Positions 41,605 to 50,931 of a stretch of 64,000 nt of DNA are shown here, one piece after another. Source of the stretch: UBA1858 sp965262455 (GTDB taxonomy: Bacteria > Pseudomonadota > Gammaproteobacteria > UBA4575); the NCBI GenBank assembly GCA_965262455.1, contig CBDHFH010000002.1, positions 1 to 64,000 of the forward strand, given 5' to 3'. The notes under the pieces are model-generated. The model did no database searches, was not told where the DNA came from, and saw nothing but the letters and a program-made list of their open reading frames with translations. Within the stretch, counting starts at the first letter, position 1; the number at the start of each line of letters is the position of its first letter. The translations under genes and the position numbers were made by a program.

Positions 41605-43440
41605 CTATGGTGTAGGGAAGTCATTCGGATCTTCACTTTCAACTAACTGCTCATCAGCATTGTAGTCACGCTGTGATGAACATGCACGCACCCAGCGATT
41701 TGTTGCAGGGTTAAACGTCATCCATGCACTGCGTGGACCGACACACTCAGGAGGTGCAATTTGAGTCAAGTCAATCTCCCAGATTGCATCACCAAATCCA
41801 TCAGATGAACGTTCGCCGTCCCCAGAAGGACTACTTGACTCATACTGACTACCCAAATCATCATCGGTTGTCAGATCATTATCCCAATCAGATATGACTG
41901 TGGATCTAGGATGCTGAACTGCAATAATGAACTTAGTAGGATCAACAGGGTTAAAGATCATACCAGTAGACTCTGCACCTGATACTCCCATTGAAATGAA
42001 GTGATCTATTGATTCTGCTACACCGTCATTGTCAGTGTCACGAAGGAACCAAACATCACCACCACCTGAACCAACTTGCGCATTACTATCAGAAGGAATA
42101 GAACTACCTGGGCCATTGTTAGGGCCATCTTCAATCGCGTAGATATTACCTAGAGAGTCTATCGCTAGGTTATCTGGAGCATTCATAACTGCAGAAGTTG
42201 AAGGGAAGCCTACGTTATTAGGGGTCGCAGTTGCGTCAACACTATTTGCACCTTTCGCCATGACGAAGATGTTACAAGTTCCACCATTACTAGAATTAAC
42301 TGGAGTTAGTTCTTCAATAGTGTAAATTGCGTTTTCAGATGTCGCAGCAAACATAATTGCTTCATTACCATTTGCAAGGGTAGTCGTTGTAGTATCTTCT
42401 GGACGCCCGTAAGGAGTTCCATTAACGTCATCTGCAGCAACAAGACCCGCATCACCCGTACCACCGTTAAGTGCTGGTACTCGAGGATCTTGAATACCTG
42501 GTAATGGATCACCATTTTCATCAGTGATTTGCACCCAAGTACATGCGCCTGTTCTGTCAGCTGTTACATTGCCATCACGATCCCATCGTTTTTCGGGCTC
42601 TCCACCAGATGAAATGAAAGTGTCCACAGAAAGCACATATGTTGCACCCCCCGCCTCATAGTCACCTGGAGTTTTTAAGTCAGTCTTGTAGATAGACCCT
42701 GAACGATCTTCATCAACGAAATAAATAATGTCATTGAATTTTGCTGGCACTTCACTGAACTGGATACCTTCTTGACTCACTAATGGCATTTGCTCCAATA
42801 TGCTGTAGTCATTGCCGGCAACCTGACAATCACCTTCTGTCAGTGCAGGTGCATTTGGATCAGTCGGTGCCGCACCCAATGGGTTACACACTTCAACCAT
42901 GCGACCAGTTCCGGCCCATTCTTCAGCAACGATGACTGTTTCATTGGGTGTCCAACGTGCTGGATCAAATGCACCATAATCATCACCACTGACGTAGTTT
43001 CGAGTCTCATCACCTTTGAAAAGAACTTCAGTCACACCAGTTGATACTTTATGACGTGATAAGCCTGCGCCTTGAGTAGTTTCATGTGGAATGAAGATAT
43101 AGTCGCCTGTTGGATCATAAGCCAACATATCAAACATTGATGAGTTTTGGCCATTGTCAACGCGAACAATAGATTCACCTACTGTGTTTTCAACATCTTC
43201 CATGTTCAACACATTTGACTGAGTTGCACCCAATGGAAGTTTATAAGGCCCTGTACGCTCTGAAAGTATGGTTTGTGAGACACAGTTAATTCCATCGTTA
43301 CATACTTTATTTCCATCTGGATAATCGATCAACTGCGACGATGTCAAAGGAATAAAGTATGGCGCTGTACCAGCGTGCAGTGATGAAGACACTGCCAATG
43401 CGACTGCGCTAGCAACTGCACATTTCGTTATCTTTTGCAT
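41605..43440 (-). CDS. PhoX-like (DUF839) exported protein
   Basis: Exported protein of 611 aa with a signal peptide (cleavage near S-L-H-A). The sequence follows the PhoX/DUF839 beta-propeller pattern: I-F-I-P-H-E-T-T near residue 115, V-I-V-A-E-E-W, Y-G-R-P-E-D-T near 345, A-P-D-N-L-A-I-D-S-L-G-N-I-Y-A-I-E-D and V-S-G-A-E-S-T-G-M-I-F-N-P-V-D-P-T-K. PhoX enzymes are Ca/Fe-dependent alkaline phosphatases, but many DUF839 relatives are untested, and this one diverges in spacing, so phosphatase activity is unproven. A strong GGGGAGGA ribosome site precedes the ATG. No PHO box was seen upstream. Confidence 0.82.
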   Translation of the reverse strand: MQKITKCAVASAVALAVSSSLHAGTAPYFIPLTSSQLIDYPDGNKVCNDGINCVSQTILSERTGPYKLPLGATQSNVLNMEDVENTVGESIVRVDNGQNSSMFDMLAYDPTGDYIFIPHETTQGAGLSRHKVSTGVTEVLFKGDETRNYVSGDDYGAFDPARWTPNETVIVAEEWAGTGRMVEVCNPLGAAPTDPNAPALTEGDCQVAGNDYSILEQMPLVSQEGIQFSEVPAKFNDIIYFVDEDRSGSIYKTDLKTPGDYEAGGATYVLSVDTFISSGGEPEKRWDRDGNVTADRTGACTWVQITDENGDPLPGIQDPRVPALNGGTGDAGLVAADDVNGTPYGRPEDTTTTTLANGNEAIMFAATSENAIYTIEELTPVNSSNGGTCNIFVMAKGANSVDATATPNNVGFPSTSAVMNAPDNLAIDSLGNIYAIEDGPNNGPGSSIPSDSNAQVGSGGGDVWFLRDTDNDGVAESIDHFISMGVSGAESTGMIFNPVDPTKFIIAVQHPRSTVISDWDNDLTTDDDLGSQYESSSPSGDGERSSDGFGDAIWEIDLTQIAPPECVGPRSAWMTFNPATNRWVRACSSQRDYNADEQLVESEDPNDFPTP

Positions 43441-43621
43441 GATTAAGGATTCCTCCCCTAAAAGTTTTTTAGGATGATTAAATTAATAAGAACTTATCGA
43501 AAGTTACTTACTAGTAGTAAGCAAGAGGAAGGGTCGCAATTATCTATTTCACAGTGATAACAGAAAAATTGCATATTCGATGAAGAATCTGTGACTTATT
43601 GCAACACGTATTATGACTGAT

Positions 43622-43639
43622 TGTTAATTTAAATTAACA
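43622..43639. promoter_or_regulatory. 18-bp perfect palindrome upstream of the PhoX-like gene
   Basis: TGTTAATTTAAATTAACA is a perfect palindrome located between the stop of the di-haem gene and the start of the PhoX-like gene. Its size and symmetry suggest a dimeric repressor site. It has no T-run and is all A/T in the middle, so it is not a terminator. Confidence 0.4.
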
Positions 43640-43672
43640 TGACTGACAAGAAATATATGCCATTACATTTTG

Positions 43673-45373
43673 TTATTTAGAAGCCTTTATAGTTTTCGAA
43701 TTTGCATTCCAATCTAAACGGATATCCCAATCAAAAAATAACGCTTCATCCAATGTAGGCGCGGTTTCATTGTCAATGCGTTCAAATACATTATGCGGCG
43801 GGACAACGGTTGCATCTCTGCCATAAATATAATCTTGTTGATGAACAATCACCTTGTAAGCTTTGTTTAATTCGCGAGCTCTTTGCACCGAAGGTGTAAT
43901 CAAAGTGTAAACATCAGGCGCATTTTTAACCGCTTGTTTATTGACAGTGCCATCATCATTAAACCAGCGCTGATACATCTCAGGATTACTTCGAAACTCA
44001 CCTCCACCGCCAACACGTTGTAAGTAAGTTAGGATTTCTCCCTCTGTCTCGCCCATGTTAGGCGCATCAGGCATACCTTTTAGGTTAATGTATCCCCAAC
44101 CTTTGGCGCCATCGACTTTACGTGGGAAACTAAACGTTTTATCAATGGTTGATCCAATGGATGAATGACATCCCATACAAAATAGATTTTCTTCGTATGA
44201 TAATTCACGCAACTCGCCATCATGCCCTTCAATAAACCCATGGACAGACCAGGCAAAATCATTATCTAAACCCCAGTCATCCAGAATCTGGTACCAGGGT
44301 AAGCGACCTTGTTCTTTATGAATTGCTTCCAAATCATATTTGCGCGCATAAACATCTTTGTGCATATCAGCCCATTTTTTCATGTAACGCACCTCTTTCA
44401 TGCGCGTGGAGTGAGTTATTTCACCCTCTTTGGTATGACCGACATAGCGAACTGTATGTAAAAATTCTGTTCTGTCCGGATACACATAGGTGTAGATAAC
44501 TCGATCTTTAGCGGCCCCGACGTATTGGCTGACATCAGTGATTGTATCTATTGTGGTTAATTGTTTATCCTGATTAAGATCCTTGCCAACTTTATTTTCA
44601 TCAACAGGTAAACAAGAAATAGAATCAAAGCCTTTAACCTTGGCTTCGAGTATTGCTAGATTTGCTTTGTAAATATCCCGCGAATAGTTTCCTTCATCAT
44701 TTGTTCTAAACTCATCAGATAAACGAATCATTACGTCATCAGTTGAACCATTGGTGGGCCAGAATGTACTCGGGAAGGGTTTGTAATTAAATGCCACCCA
44801 ATGACTGCCATCTTTGGCGAAGCCTTCCTCATCAAACGCTTCTGCGCCTAACTGTAGATCTTTAAGATCAGGGCGCCAGGCCTTGAATCTCGCCTGTTCT
44901 AAACGTGGGGCAAGCGCAGAGTAATTGTCCTGATTAATCCAATCGTCTATTTCTTCGTCGCTGATTTTTGCGACTTCTTCGGTGCGATCCTCAAATAAAT
45001 TTTTATAGTGGTTGTTCATACCTACGTCGCTGAAACTGTATTCCAGTTGCAACTCACCATCATTCATTAAATTTTCACGCCCTTCGATGGGGTTCTGATG
45101 GCAGACATAGCAAGGATTGAATTCCCCAGCAGTTTTTGTATAACACTGTGGCGGAATTATTGCTTCAGCGTTATAAACCGTTGCTCGTGGGTCAATATTT
45201 GGTAATGGATTGGTCGTAACAGCTGTTTGCTGACGAAGCTCTTGCAAAATTAATTCATAGACAGGTAGCTGTTCTTCAGTCTCAGATTTTTCAGGAAGGT
45301 CAGCAAACTTTATAGAACCAAATAGTGTTATCGCTATAATTGATAGTAAGCCTATAACTTTTACTCTTTTCAT
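43673..45373 (-). CDS. Exported di-haem c-type cytochrome-like protein
   Basis: No close family recognised. The 566-aa protein (from the ATG at 45373) has an N-terminal hydrophobic signal/anchor and two c-type haem motifs, C-Y-V-C-H (Cys88-His92) and C-M-G-C-H (Cys399-His403), about 310 residues apart. Extra cysteines occur near residues 77 and 254. The middle is rich in Trp, Tyr and Asp. It is presumably a periplasmic redox protein, donor and acceptor unknown. A candidate -10 (TACAAT, 45390-45395) lies within the longer open frame to 45412, which supports the shorter start. A Fur box at 45416 suggests iron control. The halogenase gene is upstream on the same strand. Confidence 0.78.
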   Translation of the reverse strand: MKRVKVIGLLSIIAITLFGSIKFADLPEKSETEEQLPVYELILQELRQQTAVTTNPLPNIDPRATVYNAEAIIPPQCYTKTAGEFNPCYVCHQNPIEGRENLMNDGELQLEYSFSDVGMNNHYKNLFEDRTEEVAKISDEEIDDWINQDNYSALAPRLEQARFKAWRPDLKDLQLGAEAFDEEGFAKDGSHWVAFNYKPFPSTFWPTNGSTDDVMIRLSDEFRTNDEGNYSRDIYKANLAILEAKVKGFDSISCLPVDENKVGKDLNQDKQLTTIDTITDVSQYVGAAKDRVIYTYVYPDRTEFLHTVRYVGHTKEGEITHSTRMKEVRYMKKWADMHKDVYARKYDLEAIHKEQGRLPWYQILDDWGLDNDFAWSVHGFIEGHDGELRELSYEENLFCMGCHSSIGSTIDKTFSFPRKVDGAKGWGYINLKGMPDAPNMGETEGEILTYLQRVGGGGEFRSNPEMYQRWFNDDGTVNKQAVKNAPDVYTLITPSVQRARELNKAYKVIVHQQDYIYGRDATVVPPHNVFERIDNETAPTLDEALFFDWDIRLDWNANSKTIKASK

Positions 45374-45415
45374 TAACATTACCCCAAATATTGTAATCAA
45401 GAACCCTAACACTAT

Positions 45416-45434
45416 TAAGAATCATTATCATTCA
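45416..45434 (-). promoter_or_regulatory. Fur box upstream of the di-haem protein gene
   Basis: taagaatcattatcattca: the core AGAATCATTaTCATT matches the common Fur form AGAATCATTCTCATT at 14 of 15 bases. It lies about 20 bp upstream of a candidate TACAAT -10 on the minus strand, in the 70-bp gap after the halogenase stop. Confidence 0.65.
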
Positions 45435-45482
45435 ATTCTTGGGAGATTAAAAGACCATCTTTTGTAGGTAATTCGATTATGC

Positions 45483-46997
45483 TTATGCAGCGTAATGCTG
45501 CGGTTGCCATTGCCATTCAGGTGAACGTACTAACTTTAATGCCTCCGGCACGGTCAAGCCATTTGCAGAATACTCAGTTATCGCATGTTGTAATTTGCTC
45601 CAAGCCGCTCGCTCGCGAGTGGTCGGACTATCCATTTTTGCATGCGGTACTTTTTGCCCGAGTAGCAACGTGTAGTAACCATCTAACTTGAAACGGCAGA
45701 CGGGATCTTCAAGGTTTAATTTCCATAACTGACCTGGGCCATTTTGTTGATAATATTCAACAATCGGTTGCGCTCCTCGTAAATCGACATGCTCGACACA
45801 TTCGCGCCAAAATTGGGTATCTTTCTTGTTGTTGAATTTGTAATGAATCGCTAGAAAATCAGCAATCGTATCCCAGCTTCGTGCATTGTAACGATTAAAC
45901 TCATTAACTAATGACTCTGTGACATAACCATCGCATTCCGAAAGGGTCTCAGCTAATGCTCTTGCAGCAGAACAAATTGCCGCAATCGCGGTGGCTTCTA
46001 ATGGTTCAACAAATCCAGCAGAGTTACCAATGGCAACAACATTTTTCACCCACGCATTTTCGAACCGACCACTGCGGAATTTAACTAATGCTGTATTATC
46101 GATTTTGTCATTTTGATGACGAAATTCTTGCTCAGCCTGATCATCAGAAATGAAATCAGAAGAAAATACATAGCCACGATTAATACGTTCCTCATGTTCT
46201 ATTTGCCAACACCAACCCGCATCCATTGTTTCACTGGTTGTATAAGGATGCACGGGTTCATCAGAACGTTCCCATCCTCCGATGATGGCACGATCACAAT
46301 ACAGTGATGATTTGTAACTTATAAAAGGCTCTTGCAGTTTCTTGCCCAACAGAATTGATGCGAACCCTGAACAATCAACAAATAAATCCGCTTCTATGAG
46401 ATTGCCAGACTCGAGGTTAAGCGTACTGACACCTTTTTCCGACATGATGACTTCTGTCACGAGGTCATCAATAATTTCGATTCCCTGCTCTAGCGTGTAC
46501 TTTTCCAGAAATGCAGCAAATCGCTTGTTATCAAGATGATAACCAACATTTTCACCTAATGTAGTACGGCCCTGATTATCGCGCAGACATACATAATCAT
46601 TGCTCATCAATTCAGAAGCAACACAGTGGTGTTGCATTTCATCAAAACAGTAATAACCTATAGGTCGCGATAAATCTGGATGGCTATGGACCATATCCAC
46701 CTGTGGTGCAAAGGTATAATTGAATGCACCACGCTCACCCCACAAAAAACGAATACCTAACTTCCATGTCGGCCCGACTTCAGCAAAAAAACGTTTAGGA
46801 TCAATGCCAAGATACTCGTGCAAGAAATTAGGTAATTGCCTCAAACTACCCTCACCAACACCAATAATACCCAGCTTAGAAGACTGCAGCACCGAAATAT
46901 TTGCTTGTGGCAAACGCCGTTTAAGCGATAGTGCTGATAGGAATCCTGCCGTGCCCCCTCCGAGCACTAATATGTTTGTTACTTTATCTGTATTCAT
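45483..46997 (-). CDS. Flavin-dependent tryptophan-halogenase-family protein
   Basis: 504 aa, FADH2-dependent halogenase family. The FAD motif is L-G-G-G-T-A-G (residues 12-18). Lys79 (T-W-K-L-G) aligns with the catalytic lysine of PrnA/RebH that forms the halogenating intermediate. The signature W-x-W-x-I-P appears as W-C-W-Q-I-E, with Glu replacing Pro. G-N-S-A-G-F-V-E-P-L-E-A-T is the second flavin motif. Such proteins are common in marine bacteria, often without known substrate; free tryptophan is only one possibility. No flavin reductase gene is adjacent. It is divergent from the ASPIC gene and upstream of the di-haem gene. Confidence 0.88.
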   Translation of the reverse strand: MNTDKVTNILVLGGGTAGFLSALSLKRRLPQANISVLQSSKLGIIGVGEGSLRQLPNFLHEYLGIDPKRFFAEVGPTWKLGIRFLWGERGAFNYTFAPQVDMVHSHPDLSRPIGYYCFDEMQHHCVASELMSNDYVCLRDNQGRTTLGENVGYHLDNKRFAAFLEKYTLEQGIEIIDDLVTEVIMSEKGVSTLNLESGNLIEADLFVDCSGFASILLGKKLQEPFISYKSSLYCDRAIIGGWERSDEPVHPYTTSETMDAGWCWQIEHEERINRGYVFSSDFISDDQAEQEFRHQNDKIDNTALVKFRSGRFENAWVKNVVAIGNSAGFVEPLEATAIAAICSAARALAETLSECDGYVTESLVNEFNRYNARSWDTIADFLAIHYKFNNKKDTQFWRECVEHVDLRGAQPIVEYYQQNGPGQLWKLNLEDPVCRFKLDGYYTLLLGQKVPHAKMDSPTTRERAAWSKLQHAITEYSANGLTVPEALKLVRSPEWQWQPQHYAA

Positions 46998-47200
46998 GTT
47001 GTTATGGATTTACTGAGTTGATGACAATTTTTTTCTGATAATTACTTAACAATCTTAAACGAGTATTACCAATTAGTTTGCTGCTATATCTTTGCACTAT
47101 CCTTAATGATTATTATGAAATTTTTATTACAAATAAGTGCATCAACCAAACTTCGCTTATGATGAGCACATAAATTTTAACCATAACAAATGCTAGACCC

Positions 47201-49174
47201 ATGCCTGTATATACAAAAATAAAAAAACAACTTTTGATATTTTTTCTATTTGCGTGCTTTTTCTTTTTATCAAGCTCACTGATAGCCAATGAAAATAAAG
47301 CAAAGATTATTTACTTTCCTGAAGATGTGAATTCACCTGCCTGGGTTGAGCAACGCATGCAAGATCAGCTGGCAACTAAAAATCAATTTAATGTTTTTCA
47401 TGACTTTACCTTTACCGATCATCAGCCTTCGAGTGGTATCACTTTTCTGCATCGCATCGTCGATGACGCAGGTAAATTTTATAAAGCAGTACACTACGAT
47501 CATGGCAACGGCATCGCGATTGCTGATATTAATAATGATAATTTAATTGATGTCTATCTCGTTTCCCAGGCCGGCCCTAATGGGCTATACAAAAATCTTG
47601 GTGATGGCAAATTTGAAGATATTACTCAGCAGGCTGGCGTCGCGATTGATGATGCAATTGGTGTGACCGCAAGTTTTGCCGATATCGATAACGACGGCGA
47701 TCCCGACCTTTATGTAACCAATGTTCGCAGCGCCAATCGCTTATTTGAAAACTTGGGCAATGGAAACTTTAAAGATATCTCTGCTCAATCAGGCTTAGAC
47801 TATAATGAGCATAGCTCTGCAGCGGTATTTTTTGACTACGATAATGATGGGTTACTCGACGTATTCTTATCAGTGATTGGGCAATACACGACAGATGAAT
47901 TACTCGAAATCACTGGCACACCAAGCGAAGAGAAAGCTTACCTGCTCGGCAAAAAATATTACATTGGTTACAAAGATGCATTTGCAGGACACCTGCATGA
48001 ATCACGCACTCGAGCAAGTCGACTGTTTCGAAATCAAGGTAACAATAAATTCATCGATGTCACAGAAAAAACCGGCTTGATCGATTTGGGGTGGACTGGT
48101 GACGCCACACCTACTGACTTTAACAATGATGGGTGGATAGATTTATATACACTTAACATGCAAGGCCATGACCAGTATTGGATTAATAACAAAGGTAAAA
48201 ACTTTACCAATACCGCAAGAAAAATATTTGAAAAAACACCTTGGGGTGCGATGGGCGTTAAAAGTTTTGATTATGACAATGACGGCGATATGGATCTCAT
48301 AATTACTGATATGCATTCTGATATGTCAGAAAAAATACCTCAAGATAAAGAAAAACTTAAAGCCAACTGGATAGAAAAAAATTGGTCCGAGTCGTTTTTG
48401 AATAGCTCAGGAAACAGCATTTATGGGAACGCATTGTATAGAAACGATGGAGATAAAAAATTTGTAGAAATTTCTGACGCTATGAACGTAGAAAATTATT
48501 GGCCATGGGGACTCAGCATAGGGGATTTAAACGCCGATGGATGGCAGGATATGTTGCTGACATCCAGTATGAATTATCCATTCAAATATTCACCTAACAC
48601 GTTATTAATCAATAATAAAGGCAATAAGTTTCTTGATGCCGAATATATCCTCGGACTAGAACCCAGACGTGAAAATAGAACATCTAAACCATGGGTACAA
48701 CTTAACTGCAGCGGCGTCGATAAAATTCATCCTAATTGTAAAAATCACAAAGGCGACATCGTCATGCATGGGGCTTTGGGAACGCGCGCTTCTGCTATTT
48801 TTGATTTAGACAATGATGGTGACCTCGATATTGTCACTAATGAATTCGGCGATGTATCACAAGTACTATTGAGTGACTTATCCAACAAACTTGACAGTCA
48901 TTTGAATTTCATCAAGCTAAAATTAATAGGTAGCAAATCAAACCGTGACGGTTTAGGCGCTAAAGTCGTGGTAAAAGCTAGCGATATGACGCTTACACAA
49001 GTCAATGATGGACAGAGCGGCTACTTAAGTCAAAGCACGTCACCACTTTATTTTGGATTAGGCGATAATAAATCTATTGAATACGTTGAAATACACTGGC
49101 CAAGCGGTATCACACAACGTATCACAGACAAGTTAGCACTTAATAAACTCAATGAAATCACAGAAACCGAATAA
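47201..49174 (+). CDS. FG-GAP/VCBS repeat protein with C-terminal ASPIC/UnbV domain
   Basis: Exported protein of 657 aa with an N-terminal signal peptide (about residues 8-30). It has about seven calcium-binding FG-GAP/VCBS repeats with D-x-D/N-x-D-G-x-x-D loops (for example D-I-D-N-D-G-D-P-D-L-Y and D-L-D-N-D-G-D-L-D-I-V), predicting a seven-bladed beta-propeller. The C-terminal ASPIC/UnbV domain contains G-L-G-A-K-V-V, G-Q-S-G-Y-L-S-Q-S, Y-F-G-L-G-D and V-E-I-H-W-P-S-G. The family relates to CRTAC1; its bacterial role is unknown, probably extracellular binding. The next gene starts inside its last 23 bp. Confidence 0.88.
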   Translation: MPVYTKIKKQLLIFFLFACFFFLSSSLIANENKAKIIYFPEDVNSPAWVEQRMQDQLATKNQFNVFHDFTFTDHQPSSGITFLHRIVDDAGKFYKAVHYDHGNGIAIADINNDNLIDVYLVSQAGPNGLYKNLGDGKFEDITQQAGVAIDDAIGVTASFADIDNDGDPDLYVTNVRSANRLFENLGNGNFKDISAQSGLDYNEHSSAAVFFDYDNDGLLDVFLSVIGQYTTDELLEITGTPSEEKAYLLGKKYYIGYKDAFAGHLHESRTRASRLFRNQGNNKFIDVTEKTGLIDLGWTGDATPTDFNNDGWIDLYTLNMQGHDQYWINNKGKNFTNTARKIFEKTPWGAMGVKSFDYDNDGDMDLIITDMHSDMSEKIPQDKEKLKANWIEKNWSESFLNSSGNSIYGNALYRNDGDKKFVEISDAMNVENYWPWGLSIGDLNADGWQDMLLTSSMNYPFKYSPNTLLINNKGNKFLDAEYILGLEPRRENRTSKPWVQLNCSGVDKIHPNCKNHKGDIVMHGALGTRASAIFDLDNDGDLDIVTNEFGDVSQVLLSDLSNKLDSHLNFIKLKLIGSKSNRDGLGAKVVVKASDMTLTQVNDGQSGYLSQSTSPLYFGLGDNKSIEYVEIHWPSGITQRITDKLALNKLNEITETE

Positions 49175-49619
49175 TCAAACTTGCCTGGTTGCAGGTTTAA
49201 TTTGTGTAATCATTTTATCAATGAATGCTTGCAGCTCAGATAATTACACAAAGGTTCGCGCAGAAGGAAAAGATTTCTACTGGCACTTCACCTACCCCGG
49301 TCCTGATAAAAAATTTGATACGGCAGATGACGTGAAAAGCGCACAATTACTTCATCTGCCCAACAAAAAGAAAACCATCATTGAAGTCACTAGTCATGAT
49401 TATATATACATGTTTCGCTCGGAGGCGTTAAACATTAAAGAAGTCGCCGTCCCTGGTATGACTTTCAGTATAGAGTTCACACCTTCGGAAGTAGGCAAAT
49501 TTGAACTTGTAGTCGACCCGATGTGCGGCTTTAACTTCATGCATGACAATGACTACATGGGGTTCATTTATTTAACTTCAAGCCAAGAATTCACCCAGTG
49601 GATATCCTCTAAAAGTTGA
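49152..49619 (+). CDS. Lipoprotein related to cytochrome oxidase subunit II, CuA site degenerate
   Basis: 155 aa. A lipoprotein-like signal ends S-M-N-A-C (Cys27). The mature part follows the cupredoxin domain of oxidase subunit II: G-P-D-K-K-F-D-T-A-D-D, L-L-H-L-P, T-S-H-D-Y-I-Y-M-F, I-K-E-V-A-V-P-G-M and the closing D-P-M-C-G-F-N-F-M-H. In true subunit II the copper ligands are a His in D-V-x-H-S-F and the C-x-E-x-C-G-x-x-H-x-x-M set. Here the first His is Tyr86 and the first Cys is Val121. Only Cys125 stays in place, with His131 and Met136 nearby. It may hold a mononuclear copper or none. It overlaps the ASPIC gene by 23 bp, so the two are probably coupled. Confidence 0.8.
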   Translation: MKSQKPNNQTCLVAGLICVIILSMNACSSDNYTKVRAEGKDFYWHFTYPGPDKKFDTADDVKSAQLLHLPNKKKTIIEVTSHDYIYMFRSEALNIKEVAVPGMTFSIEFTPSEVGKFELVVDPMCGFNFMHDNDYMGFIYLTSSQEFTQWISSKS

Positions 49620-49659
49620 TCTGCCGCCCTCGCCCTTAACCGAGTAAAATATTAATGCT

Positions 49660-50269
49660 ATGAGTAGTAACGAAGACAACTTGCAAATGCTCTTTCCTAC
49701 AGTCGTTCAAGTGAGTCAACTATCTAATCATCAGGGAATTCAAAAAAACCTTGACTGAAGCAGTCAATACATTGCGCGAGAAAGAAAAGAATTCTAAACC
49801 GCAATCCTGGGCATGCGATGTGTATACAACAATAGGTAGCCCGCGCGCATTGCTTGAATACCCCGGTATTGAGGACTTTCTTAATACAGCAAAAGAAAAG
49901 TTACTTAACTATGCCAATTCATTTGGCTACGACACCTCACATAGTCAACCTAAAATAACAGAGTGCTGGCTGAATGTTTATGGATCCGGGCACTCACAGG
50001 AAATCCATTTACATCGCAATAGCATGTTCAGCGGAATTTATTATTTACAAGCTCCCGAGGGTAGTGGTCCGACATTATTTTACTCGCCATTTTCAGATGT
50101 CATGCTCGAACCCAAAGCCAATGAGGGGAATAATTTAAATGCTAAAGTAACTGGCTTTCCTCCTATAGAAGGCCGCATGTTGATCTTCCGCAGTTCACTC
50201 AGACACAGCGTTCTGCCTGGAGAAATCAAGGGAGAACGTATCACCATTGCCTTCAATGCGGTCATGTAG
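49660..50269 (+). pseudogene. 2OG-Fe(II) oxygenase-like gene, frameshifted in an A7 run
   Basis: The C-terminal 172 residues, open from 49751, belong to the putative 2OG-Fe(II) oxygenase family (TIGR02466-like): W-L-N-V-Y-G-S-G, H-L-H-R-N, S-G-I-Y-Y-L, then L-R-H-S-V-L-P-G and G-E-R-I-T-I-A-F-N, which supply the iron and 2OG ligands. The expected N-terminus is upstream in another frame: ATG at 49660 giving MSSNEDNLQMLFPTVVQVSQ, with the family's L-F-P-T start, running into a stop at 49759. Removing one A from the seven A at 49742-49748 joins the two into a 202-aa protein of normal layout. It could be a sequencing error, a real mutation or slippage on the A-run. It follows the oxidase-subunit-II-like gene by 40 bp. 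Confidence 0.75.
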
Positions 50270-50385
50270 CATGTTTGAAGAACCTTACAAAAATTTTATT
50301 TAATCCAGCTATATCCAAGATGACTCCATAATGATGGAATAAAATTTCTTCATCCAGCATCTTTAAATACATAGCACTTACCGCC

Positions 50386-50931
50386 GTGCAGCGCTCACAA
50401 TCAGAATTTGAAAATCTCATGTTGCCGCACCTTGATGCAGCCTATAACTTGTCATTCTGGTTGTTACGTAATAAACATGATGCAGAAGATGCTGTGCAGG
50501 AGAGTTATTTAAATGCGTTCAAATCTTTCCAACAATACAATGGGGGCAATAGCAAGGCATGGTTACTCAAGATTGTGAGAAATGCCTGTTTGGCCAGGCT
50601 AAGAAAACAATCGAGAGAGTCGCAGTTTATTGACTATAAAGAATTTGAAGAGATTGAAAAACATTGCAATCACGCTTTCATTGATAAACAAATGTCTCCT
50701 GAGAAAATCGCACATTCAGCGGCGAATCAAACCATCATATGGAAATGCATCTTACAGTTATCCACTGATCATCGAAGCATACTGGTGTTAAGACAAATTC
50801 TAGAACTTAGCTATCAAGAAATTGCCACCATTGCCGACGTCCCCATTGGGACGGTTATGTCCCGATTAGCACGTGCTAGAGAAGAATTGCGCAACCTCTT
50901 GTTGCAGCAAAGGAATAAGGACGACATATGA
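50386..50931 (+). CDS. ECF-family RNA polymerase sigma factor
   Basis: 181-aa group 4 sigma factor starting at a GTG. Region 2 contains L-L-R-N-K-H-D-A-E-D-A-V-Q-E-S-Y-L-N-A-F and region 4 contains L-S-Y-Q-E-I-A-T-I-A-D-V-P-I-G-T-V-M-S-R-L-A-R-A-R-E. The next gene, a zinc-type anti-sigma factor, overlaps its stop as ATGA, so the two are a coupled pair. Targets are unknown; the oxygenase and cupredoxin genes directly upstream, or the exported proteins nearby, are candidates. Confidence 0.93.
   Translation: MQRSQSEFENLMLPHLDAAYNLSFWLLRNKHDAEDAVQESYLNAFKSFQQYNGGNSKAWLLKIVRNACLARLRKQSRESQFIDYKEFEEIEKHCNHAFIDKQMSPEKIAHSAANQTIIWKCILQLSTDHRSILVLRQILELSYQEIATIADVPIGTVMSRLARAREELRNLLLQQRNKDDI

Noticed and set aside
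47101..47115. Fur-like sequence between the halogenase and ASPIC genes
   Set aside because: Only the AATGATTAT core fits the consensus, about 11 of 15 positions; too weak in such AT-rich DNA.
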